NCBI GenBank assembly: GCA_014859755.1
Contig: JACUTO010000015.1
Coordinates: 1-16,968, forward strand
DNA: 16,968 bases
Direction: 5' to 3'
DNA from: Candidatus Bathyarchaeota archaeon
GTDB lineage: Archaea; Thermoproteota; Bathyarchaeia; Bathyarchaeales; Bathyarchaeaceae
Below are positions 6,494 to 12,385 of this stretch, piece after piece. The first letter of the stretch is position 1. Every line of letters begins with the position of its first letter. The position numbers were made by a program, and so were the translations under genes. The notes beneath the pieces were generated by a model. It worked only from the letters and a program-made list of their open reading frames with translations, did not search any database and was not told where the DNA came from.

Positions 6494-7495
6494 ATGGAGA
6501 AGAAGATTGGAAAAGATCTAACCGAGATGACAAATAAGTTAAGCAAATATGTGAATAACGGCAGAGCAGTTGGGTCCTATGCCGTGGAAAAGGAGCCTAC
6601 AATTGGCATTAAGCCGGAGATGAGCCGGATAAAGTCCATAAAACCCATGACATCATATAATGGGAGCTTTCTTGCAGTAGATTGCTCGACAAAACCTCTG
6701 AAGAGAGCTAATAATTGGGGGATCTACTTACTCCGTACAGCGTATGCTTTGGTCAGCCCCGAGGGGAAGAAAGTGCTTTGGGACCATAAAGAAAGAATTT
6801 CCACGGCAGTTGGAGACGCCCGTTCGCGCGGTAAGCAATTAGAAAATATGAGGTTTGAATATGAGAGTCAACTGGCTCTAAGTCTCATCGAACAAATTGA
6901 ATTTGATGAAAAGGACTATTTACTCCTCGATGGTGCCAGTTATTTCGGCCGAGAAAGAAGATTCAGTCTATCCCTTTATGAAGAATCACAAAAAAGGAAT
7001 ATTCGACTTTTGGCGATGGCAAAGCAATCGCCAAGTCTTTTAGATGAAAAGGGAAGAGATTTCATGGTTGCCGTGGAAATTTCCACGGCAAGACCAACTT
7101 GGGTTTACCATCCTTACAAAAAAGCAAATTTTCATGAGAGCCTTTACGGGGACATATCTGTCATAAAACTGAGTTCGTCAACATCCCGCGTCTTCCGTTG
7201 CGACATAATGGAATACCTAACTGACCGCGGAGTTGTTGAACTACTTTCTCCCCTAACCTCCGTGTCAGAAGATCCGAGGTGTTTAGGATATCCTGTCTGT
7301 CTCTTCTTAGCCCACGACTTCTCTAAAGTGTCGTCCCATTCAAAGCTTCTTCAATATCTTGACTTAGTCGAGGAGGCGCTGGCTGAGAAAGGAATATTAG
7401 ATATCCTTCGTAGGGAAGAACTTTCAAGCAACTTCCGAAACGAATTGTACGGCGTAAAATACTCCTTTGAGTGGGAGATGGATTGGCGTGTCTGA
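6494..7495 (+). CDS. nurA: NurA 5'-3' nuclease
   Basis: The protein has 333 residues; the ATG at 6494 is preceded by GAGGGG (6482-6487). NurA is a Mn-dependent 5'-3' exonuclease/endonuclease with an RNase H-like fold. It works with the HerA translocase in DNA end resection. The catalytic pattern is visible: LAVDCS (D63), the helix FEYESQLALSLIEQ (E122/E124), LLLDGAS (D146), and the C-terminal GYPVCLFLAHDFSKV (Y266, H274) typical of the family. The usual first motif is VDGS, so VDCS is a mild variant. Its 3' end overlaps herA by 8 bases, so the two are coupled. No mre11 or rad50 is adjacent, unlike the classical herA-mre11-rad50-nurA operon. Confidence 0.9.
   Translation: MEKKIGKDLTEMTNKLSKYVNNGRAVGSYAVEKEPTIGIKPEMSRIKSIKPMTSYNGSFLAVDCSTKPLKRANNWGIYLLRTAYALVSPEGKKVLWDHKERISTAVGDARSRGKQLENMRFEYESQLALSLIEQIEFDEKDYLLLDGASYFGRERRFSLSLYEESQKRNIRLLAMAKQSPSLLDEKGRDFMVAVEISTARPTWVYHPYKKANFHESLYGDISVIKLSSSTSRVFRCDIMEYLTDRGVVELLSPLTSVSEDPRCLGYPVCLFLAHDFSKVSSHSKLLQYLDLVEEALAEKGILDILRREELSSNFRNELYGVKYSFEWEMDWRV
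7473..7481 (+). promoter_or_regulatory. Shine-Dalgarno sequence of herA inside nurA
   Basis: GGGAGATGG, a variant of GGAGGTGAT, lies 6 bases before the GTG at 7488. It favours that start over the in-frame TTG at 7467. Confidence 0.6.
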
Positions 7496-9041
7496 GCCTT
7501 TAGGATTTATTCGTGAAGTACGAGGAGACCGGGTTTCTTTCTTCCTTAATCGAGGAGTCAACCTTTCGTTTGGTCAGATGGTTAGGATAGACTCGGGCAA
7601 CAGGAGCTTCTACGCCCGTGTCGTGGATGCCGGGAGTTGCTCTACATTAAAAACGGATGAACAACTTCGTGAAGCGGAAGGGAAGGAATCTTTTGGCCCT
7701 TACTCCAGCTACAGGCATGTCGACGCCATTCTTTTCCTTGAGAGGGATGCTGGAAGAATTCGTTCTCCAACCTTTAATCCTGATTATATGGACAGGGTAT
7801 ACGCAACCAGTCAGGAAGACCATTCGGTTTTGAGGCTTGCGGGGGCGTTAGAGATAGGACGTTTGCGTTCCGGAGAGCATGTGCTTGGTTCCGTAGGCAT
7901 AAGTGTTGAAGCCATACCTTTGATGATGGGCATGTTTGGAATGACCGGCTCTGGGAAAACGAATTGCGAATTAATGCTTAACGCACGGATCATAGATTCT
8001 AGTCCAAGGACTGTCGGTCTAATTTTCGATTTTGCAGGTCAACTTCTTGAGGGAAAAGGAATAAGGCCTCAAAAAGGTCTGCGGGATCATCCCCTTTTTC
8101 ACACCAAGGTTCGCTACTACTCGGTTAGAGAAAGGAAGATGCTTATTGGCTTGTATACGATTCAACCCCAAAAACTCTACACATTTTTCCCCGACATAAC
8201 TCATCATCAAGTCAGACTGGCTCATAAACTTTACAAGAGATTGGGAAGCACCTGGATAGAACAGTCGCAAGAAGCCTATGGTAGAGACGGGTATAAGGGA
8301 GTGGCTGCGTTCACTGATTACAAAAGCAAAGCTGTGATAGATGCTCTTATGCTTAAGCTTTCCAGTTTGTCTCCAGACCTCTTCCCGCCTTCTGACTACA
8401 GTTTTGTCGACGATGTGGTTCAGAATGTAAGTAAAGGCGTCACCTGTCTCATTGACATTTCAGGGATCAGTTTTGAGGAGCAGCATCACGTGACTTGCCT
8501 TACTGCTTCTAGTGTGGCTTTCCACTACAAGCGGATGTGGGAAGGCAATTTTGAGGAGTGGAAAAAGCTTCCAACCCTCCTGATAACTCTTGAAGAGGCC
8601 CATGAATTCCTTGACCCAAACCTACCTAAAACCATATTTTCTGACATCGCCCTCACATACCGAAAGTACCGTGTCGGACTGAATGCAGTGACTCCGCGGC
8701 CTTCAAGAATAAACCCTAACGTCTTCGCCGAGCTTTGGACCAAAGTCATTATGAAGACAGAATTGCGCCACGACCGGAACTACCTTACCCAAAACACGCC
8801 CTACCTCGAATACAGCGACACCGAGATAAAGATGCTAGATGTTGGAGAAGCATTGCTTATCTCAGAACCGCAAATACGATTCGCTGTTCCAATAAAGGTC
8901 ATCCACTACCCTGACTACTTGGACGAGAGGGGACGGGTCGAGTATGATTTGCCGCCGTCAAAACCGCTTTCCGAGATGGACGAAAAACTGAGGAGAATTC
9001 AGCAGGCCGGAGAGTCTCTCGCTGCGAAAGGTGAAGGCTAA
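7488..9041 (+). CDS. herA: HerA family DNA translocase/helicase
   Basis: The protein has 517 residues from GTG 7488, a usual HerA length. HerA is a hexameric bipolar ATPase of the FtsK-HerA superfamily that pumps DNA into NurA. An N-terminal HAS-barrel (about 1-140; GFIREVRGDRVSFFLNRG) precedes the RecA-like core. Walker A is GMTGSGKT at 151-158 and LIFDFAGQ is at about 178-185. A helical insert lies around 215-320. Walker B is LLITLEEAH with E369-E370. The family's strand-4 motif, usually QRPS/QRPA, here reads TPRPS (402-406), so the conserved Gln is Pro. The last ~45 residues resemble the HerA C-terminal arm. It is coupled to nurA by an 8-base overlap and overlaps the convergent membrane wHTH gene by 4 bases. 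Confidence 0.92.
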   Translation: MSEPLGFIREVRGDRVSFFLNRGVNLSFGQMVRIDSGNRSFYARVVDAGSCSTLKTDEQLREAEGKESFGPYSSYRHVDAILFLERDAGRIRSPTFNPDYMDRVYATSQEDHSVLRLAGALEIGRLRSGEHVLGSVGISVEAIPLMMGMFGMTGSGKTNCELMLNARIIDSSPRTVGLIFDFAGQLLEGKGIRPQKGLRDHPLFHTKVRYYSVRERKMLIGLYTIQPQKLYTFFPDITHHQVRLAHKLYKRLGSTWIEQSQEAYGRDGYKGVAAFTDYKSKAVIDALMLKLSSLSPDLFPPSDYSFVDDVVQNVSKGVTCLIDISGISFEEQHHVTCLTASSVAFHYKRMWEGNFEEWKKLPTLLITLEEAHEFLDPNLPKTIFSDIALTYRKYRVGLNAVTPRPSRINPNVFAELWTKVIMKTELRHDRNYLTQNTPYLEYSDTEIKMLDVGEALLISEPQIRFAVPIKVIHYPDYLDERGRVEYDLPPSKPLSEMDEKLRRIQQAGESLAAKGEG

Positions 9042-9748
9042 GCCCTAGCTTCCCTCTTCTTCAGGATTTTCTGCATTTCTTCCTTTAGGCGGTAAGTATA
9101 AGGCATTTTATGGGTGTCCCTCTCCAAATAGCCGTCTTCATAAAGCTTTTTCATTAGACGAGCAGTGTGTTCCCTCGTAAGTTTTATTTTTTCTCTGATC
9201 TCAGGCGCCGTCTTTTCACCCTCTTTAGCGATGGTTTCAAGCGCAGTTAGTTCGGTTTCCGTTAACGGAGCCAAGGCTTTTTCCTTTTTGATGGGAATAG
9301 CCGCCTCTATTTTCGCTTCAGACACTTGGGCTGTATATCTTATTTTTTCAACCTCCGCAATTCTGTGCATTATCTTATTTTGCGCCGCTTTTATGTCGTC
9401 AACTTTCTTGTTCATCCCCTCGATCTGCGTAGACAATTTCTGTTCAATTGCGGGGGCATCTTCAATTATGGCTGCAAGGGTCGCTAATTGCTTATCGTAT
9501 TCTTCTACCTTCTTCACAACTTTTTCGTTCTCGGAAGAAATTATCTCTATTTTATGGGTGACTGCACGGAGTCCGGCCTCTTGTCTTTGAAATTGTCTGT
9601 TGACGCTAATGGTGATGTCACCCACGGTGTTCTTTGCCTCTTCGTATTCCTCGTGAACCCTTCTTATTCGCTTATAGTAGAGGGCAGACGCCCCCATTGT
9701 GACAAGCAATAGGGCTGTTACAACTGTTAGAAGAAGATAGGAGTACAC
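9038..9748 (-). CDS. Membrane-anchored coiled-coil winged-helix protein
   Basis: The protein has 236 residues. The GTG at 9748 is preceded by GGAGGAGG (9753-9760). An N-terminal hydrophobic helix (about 3-24, YLLLTVVTALLLVTMGASALYY) followed by KRIRR predicts a single membrane anchor with a cytoplasmic bulk. Residues ~30-150 are charged and heptad-like, a long coiled coil. Residues ~160-225 form a MarR/Rrf-type winged helix (LTETELTALETIAKEGEKTA, then REHTARLMKKLYEDGYLERD and a basic tail). It is probably a membrane-tethered DNA-binding protein or transcription regulator that dimerises through the coil. The convergent herA is probably not in its operon. TGTGAT elements lie 75-200 bases upstream of its start and could be its targets or control sites. 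Confidence 0.8.
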   Translation of the reverse strand: MYSYLLLTVVTALLLVTMGASALYYKRIRRVHEEYEEAKNTVGDITISVNRQFQRQEAGLRAVTHKIEIISSENEKVVKKVEEYDKQLATLAAIIEDAPAIEQKLSTQIEGMNKKVDDIKAAQNKIMHRIAEVEKIRYTAQVSEAKIEAAIPIKKEKALAPLTETELTALETIAKEGEKTAPEIREKIKLTREHTARLMKKLYEDGYLERDTHKMPYTYRLKEEMQKILKKREARA

Positions 9749-9822
9749 TAAGCCTCCTCCTCTAACCGTTTAGAAAAAACGAGAAGCGCGTTGTAAGGTA
9801 TAAAATACGGCCTTGACGCAAC

Positions 9823-9878
9823 TGTGATTCGAGTGTGATCCCTTGTGATCTGCATAATGTGATCACACATCACATTAT
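9823..9878 (+). repeat. TGTGATY iterons and a perfect 25-bp dyad
   Basis: TGTGATT/C occurs at 9823, 9834, 9844 and 9858, with spacings of 11, 10 and 14 bases, so the first three are close to helically phased. The last lies in a perfect dyad with arms ATAATGTGAT and ATCACATTAT around CACAC (9854-9878). This looks like a cooperative operator upstream of the membrane wHTH gene at 9748 (minus). Confidence 0.6.
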
Positions 9879-9935
9879 CGTATAAATGCACTTAAATCTT
9901 ATGTTAGAATGGGAAGAATAACGATATTCAAAATC

Positions 9936-9952
9936 GTGACATCACACGTCAC
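9936..9952. repeat. GTGAC-N7-GTCAC dyad
   Basis: GTGAC and GTCAC are separated by ATCACAC, which itself contains the ATCACA half-site. It appears to be a variant member of the TGTGAT/ATCACA element group seen around it. Confidence 0.4.
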
Positions 9953-9980
9953 AACACCGCCGTAAAAACTCTGCGAGGAC

Positions 9981-10000
9981 GAAGGAGCACGAAGGAGCAC
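9981..10000 (+). repeat. Tandem 10-bp direct repeat
   Basis: GAAGGAGCAC occurs twice head to tail, followed by a degenerate third start (AAAGGC). The function is unknown; it may simply be slippage. Confidence 0.5.
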
Positions 10001-10201
10001 AAAGGCATAACTTCTCTTCAACGTCGCTCTAATTCTCGCTCTATCTACCGAACTGAATCAACGCAAAAGATGCTTTGTTATTTGAAAGGAGTCAGATTTG
10101 AGCTTAAATTACCGTGGTCAGTGTTTACCCTGTGTGAAGTTGCTCCCTTTTGGTACTGTGGGATTAATGCGTCGCGTTTCTGCTGTTATAAGGGTGTGAT
10201 T

Positions 10202-10213
10202 TGTGATATCACA
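10202..10213. repeat. Perfect 12-bp palindrome TGTGATATCACA
   Basis: TGTGATATCACA is a perfect palindrome, with another TGTGAT 7 bases upstream (10195-10200). It spans the stop codon (10209-10211) of the minus-strand gene that follows, so a promoter role for that gene is unlikely. It belongs to the same element group as 9823-9878 and 11055-11160. Confidence 0.55.
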
Positions 10214-10682
10214 GCTTTTCTGACATGGTTATTGGTTTAGATAATTGTTCTAGACTCATTTTCAATTCTTCACGGAGCATACTTATGATTCTTAAATGTT
10301 CATCCGTTGCTTTTTTCTCAAGGCCTCTATGCGCTTTCATGTAGGCTTGCAATTTGTTTGCAACTTCCAGATAGGGATCTAGGCGAGTGGCCTCAAAAAC
10401 TCCCAAATATCCTAGAAGAAGAATCGTGTAGATGGATTGAATGACGTTCCACCTAGCCTGCCTCAAAGTTCTGTTGAAAGCGCCACGACTTACGGCTGAA
10501 AGCCTTAATCTGGCTTTTTCATCGTATTTTAGTGACTTTCCGGATATATTCTCAGCTAAAATATCAATTAGAAGTGTTTCTAACTGTGTTTTAGTCAAAC
10601 TACTGTTTTTCGATAGTATTTTTACAATCGGGTCATCTAGTGAGTGTATTAACCATTTTTGCGCCTCTTCCTTCAAGCGCAA
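10209..10682 (-). CDS. Unknown protein with possible helix-turn-helix
   Basis: The protein has 157 residues from the TTG at 10682, chosen because a perfect GAGGTGA (10688-10694) lies 5 bases before it. A GTG at 10689-10691 lies inside that site and is less likely. No named family is recognised. The protein is all helical: SLTKTQLETLLIDILAENIS is followed by YDEKARLRLSAVSRGAFNRT and LRQARWNVI, whose VSRGAFNRTLRQAR part resembles a recognition helix. Then comes a hydrophobic stretch (SIYTILLLGYLGVFE) and an amphipathic C-terminal helix. A perfect 11-bp-arm dyad covers its promoter, so it may be an autoregulated DNA-binding protein. It stands alone between two spacers of more than 400 bases. Confidence 0.75.
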   Translation of the reverse strand: MRLKEEAQKWLIHSLDDPIVKILSKNSSLTKTQLETLLIDILAENISGKSLKYDEKARLRLSAVSRGAFNRTLRQARWNVIQSIYTILLLGYLGVFEATRLDPYLEVANKLQAYMKAHRGLEKKATDEHLRIISMLREELKMSLEQLSKPITMSEKL

Positions 10683-10687
10683 TATTT

Positions 10688-10694
10688 TCACCTC
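10688..10694 (-). promoter_or_regulatory. Shine-Dalgarno sequence deciding a TTG start
   Basis: GAGGTGA on the minus strand, 5 bases before the TTG at 10682, supports this start for the 157-aa protein. Confidence 0.6.
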
Positions 10695-10716
10695 AGAGCG
10701 GTGTTTGAGGGATACA

Positions 10717-10740
10717 CTTTTGTATACAAGTATACAAAAG
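10717..10740. promoter_or_regulatory. Perfect 11-bp-arm dyad at the promoter of the 157-aa protein
   Basis: CTTTTGTATAC and GTATACAAAAG are exact reverse complements separated by AA. The dyad is centred about 46 bases before the TTG start and contains TATAC, where a TATA box would be expected. Protein binding here would compete with TBP. Further TATACAA copies lie at 10799-10805 and 10820-10826. It is a likely operator, possibly bound by the gene's own product. Confidence 0.6.
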
Positions 10741-11165
10741 GTTTGTGGTTTCTTCTTTAACGGGTCGTATGCATTTGTTTAACTCAATCCTGAGAAAATA
10801 TACAAATATGGAAATTTCTTATACAACCAAAAAATTGAAGTAACAATAATGTTCTTTTTTAAAACACTCTTAAAAACGATCACGGAGCGTCATGTCGTTT
10901 GTTGCTCATTGCTCTTTCTCCCTCACGCAATCTGTTTGTGTTATTCGTCTGGACCGGGAATTGCGAAACTCACAGGGCTTGGCGGTTCCTCGTTGGGGAA
11001 AGGAAACGCAGTCACGTTTTATCGTGCGGCTCGAACGTGTGGTGATGTTCCAAATGTGATGTCATGTTTGAGAAGAATGACTTTAGGGTATGCTGATGGT
11101 GTGATTTCTTCTGATCACAGGAAGATCACGTGTGATTATCACAAAGATCAAAACTGTGATATAGT
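10741..11165. other. Spacer with TATACAA and TGTGAT elements; doubtful ORF 10849-11169
   Basis: About 425 bases hold no secure gene. A plus-strand frame, 10849-11169 (106 codons), starts 26 bases after a TATACAA element and includes a glycine-rich stretch (GPGIAKLTGLGGSSLGKGN). Its base composition is more GC-rich than the surrounding spacer, so a leaderless gene or a remnant is possible. However, its last third is made of TGTGAT/ATCACA elements and no family is recognised. TGTGAT or ATCACA occurs at 11055, 11100, 11114 (reverse), 11131, 11138 (reverse) and 11155. Confidence 0.4.
11100..11160. repeat. TGTGAT/ATCACA cluster with dyad TGTGATTATCACA
   Basis: TGTGAT is at 11100, 11131 and 11155, and ATCACA at 11114 and 11138. 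TGTGAT and ATCACA at 11131-11143 form a dyad with a 1-base spacer. The cluster lies just past the 3' end of the minus-strand gene that ends at 11166, and 475 bases upstream of the 157-aa gene. Confidence 0.5.
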
Positions 11166-11498
11166 TTAGATGGAGAGCTCCCCTTTTTCAAGAAGTTCTT
11201 TCAGTTCTCTCTCCACGTCTTCGTTCTTTCTAGGCGTTTCAAGCAATTGATGCACTGCGTACCCATCTTTTCTTAGGTCCGCCGTTAACGTCTCCATTTC
11301 AAGCTCTTCGGCGCGAATACTCGGGTGAGTCTTCACGGTTGTGTACACCCGTAAGGTGTTTGCTATGGTAGCCTCCTGAAAAATTAGAACTAGTCCATTT
11401 TTCAGTTTCATAGAGATCCGCAGGTGCTTATGACCTTCCGGTACTCCTACCAATATCTTGTTCACGTCCTCGTTGCGAATTATGCGAATTTTGTTCAT
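11166..11498 (-). CDS. Unknown protein, last gene of the nadE-amidase operon
   Basis: The protein has 110 residues from the ATG at 11498, with GAGG (in GTGAGGCG) about 7 bases upstream. No family is recognised. The N-terminal half is strand-rich (KIRIIRNEDVNKILVGVPEG, then HLRISMKLKNGLVLIFQEATIANTLRVYTTVKTHPS). The C-terminal half is charged and helical (RAEELEMETLTADLRKDGY, then VERELKELLEKGE). It starts 9 bases after the amidase stop on the same strand, so co-transcription with the amidase and nadE is likely. A role in NAD metabolism is possible by context only. Confidence 0.75.
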   Translation of the reverse strand: MNKIRIIRNEDVNKILVGVPEGHKHLRISMKLKNGLVLIFQEATIANTLRVYTTVKTHPSIRAEELEMETLTADLRKDGYAVHQLLETPRKNEDVERELKELLEKGELSI

Positions 11499-11507
11499 GA
11501 ACGCGCC

Positions 11508-12341
11508 TCACAGTTTTTCTGCTTGTTCCCGTAAGAAATTGAATAGTTCGGGTCTTAAGTCGCGAAGTGTGGGCACAAAGGCTTCTGCGCGTTCCAAATC
11601 TGCGTAGTCAATGGTTCCTATAACTAGATCTTCTTCGTCGTACTTGGCTTTTGCAAGGATACTCCCGTCGGGGGCTATCGTTCTGCTTCCTCCCCAAAAT
11701 TGTAATCCATTTTCAACTCCAACGAGGTTCACATAGGCTAGAAAAACGGTGTTTTCAAGAGCTCTCGCAGCAGTAAACACCTCAAAGAACCTGCTTCTCA
11801 CAGCTGGCGAGGCTGATATGCAGATTATGAGTTGTGAGCCTTTCAATCTTAGCAAGCGGGATATTTCCGGGAAAAACATGTCGTAACAAATCGTCAACCC
11901 CATTTTTCCGATTTCTGTCTCGAAAACTGGCGTCTCGTATCCTAGTCGAAAATAGCGTTTCTCTTCAAAAACGCTGTGGGTTGGCAGGTGCATCTTTCGG
12001 TACTTACCGATCAATCCGTCAGGACCCAACAAAACCGCAGTATTGTAGAGGACGGCGTGTGCCTTCTCGCTTTGTTCAGGCATTCCAAAAACTATGTGTA
12101 TGTTCTCTTTCTTTGCTATCTCTTCCAAGGAGTAAATGGAAGGGCCTGGAACGGGCTCCGCCAACTCGTATGCGAGGTCTCGGTTTAAGTAGCCGGTTAA
12201 TGAGAGTTCTGGGAAAATAACGAGGTTTGCGCCTTTTTCCTTTGCCCGTTTGATATTGTTCTTCATGACGTCAATGTTGTGTTTCTTATCTCCAACTTTA
12301 CAACTTATTTGTGCGAGGGCCACGTTAACTTTTTCTGGCAT
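11508..12341 (-). CDS. Nitrilase-superfamily amidohydrolase, possible glutaminase partner of NadE
   Basis: The protein has 277 residues. The ATG at 12341 follows GGAGTGAG (12347-12354). The carbon-nitrogen hydrolase triad is complete: E45 in FPELSLTGY, K116 in GKYRKMHLP and C152 in LTICYDMFFPE, with E126/E127 in the VFEEKRYF loop. This predicts thiol-dependent amide hydrolysis in the cytoplasm. The gene follows nadE after only 44 bases. In glutamine-dependent NAD synthetases a nitrilase-fold domain is fused to the N-terminus of NadE and supplies ammonia from glutamine. A stand-alone version beside a stand-alone NadE suggests the same job in two chains. Other nitrilase-family activities (omega-amidase, N-carbamoyl hydrolysis) cannot be excluded from sequence. 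Confidence 0.85.
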   Translation of the reverse strand: MPEKVNVALAQISCKVGDKKHNIDVMKNNIKRAKEKGANLVIFPELSLTGYLNRDLAYELAEPVPGPSIYSLEEIAKKENIHIVFGMPEQSEKAHAVLYNTAVLLGPDGLIGKYRKMHLPTHSVFEEKRYFRLGYETPVFETEIGKMGLTICYDMFFPEISRLLRLKGSQLIICISASPAVRSRFFEVFTAARALENTVFLAYVNLVGVENGLQFWGGSRTIAPDGSILAKAKYDEEDLVIGTIDYADLERAEAFVPTLRDLRPELFNFLREQAEKL

Positions 12342-12385
12342 ACAGTCTCACTCCTAGTTTTAATTTGCAGGGGTTTAGAAAAAGT

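Larger units (their letters stand above)
9749..10208. other. Gene-free spacer with TGTGAT element clusters and a tandem 10-mer
   Basis: About 460 bases hold no convincing gene. Next to the membrane wHTH gene are TGTGATY direct repeats at 9823, 9834, 9844 and 9858, a 10-bp-arm perfect dyad (9854-9878), a TATA-like CGTATAAATG (9879-9888, plus strand) and a second dyad, GTGAC/GTCAC (9936-9952). The 10-mer GAAGGAGCAC occurs twice in tandem (9981-10000). A 33-codon TTG frame with a ribosome site (10098-10199) is too weak to call. TGTGAT and a 12-bp palindrome close the stretch (10195-10213). Confidence 0.5.

Noticed and set aside
10098..10199. 33-codon TTG frame with GGAG 6 bases upstream and a CxxC
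   Set aside because: It is too short, no family is recognised, and it ends in the TGTGAT elements. It was kept only as a remark in the spacer entry.
11038..11120. Possible C/D box sRNA (GTGATGT ... CTGATGG ... CTGA)
   Set aside because: Box spacing is irregular, the C box does not match RTGATGA and there is no terminal stem. The matches are better explained by the TGTGAT element family.
9823..11160. CRISPR array made of the TGTGAT repeats
   Set aside because: The units are only 6-7 bases long, occur on both strands and have no regular spacers. No cas genes are near.
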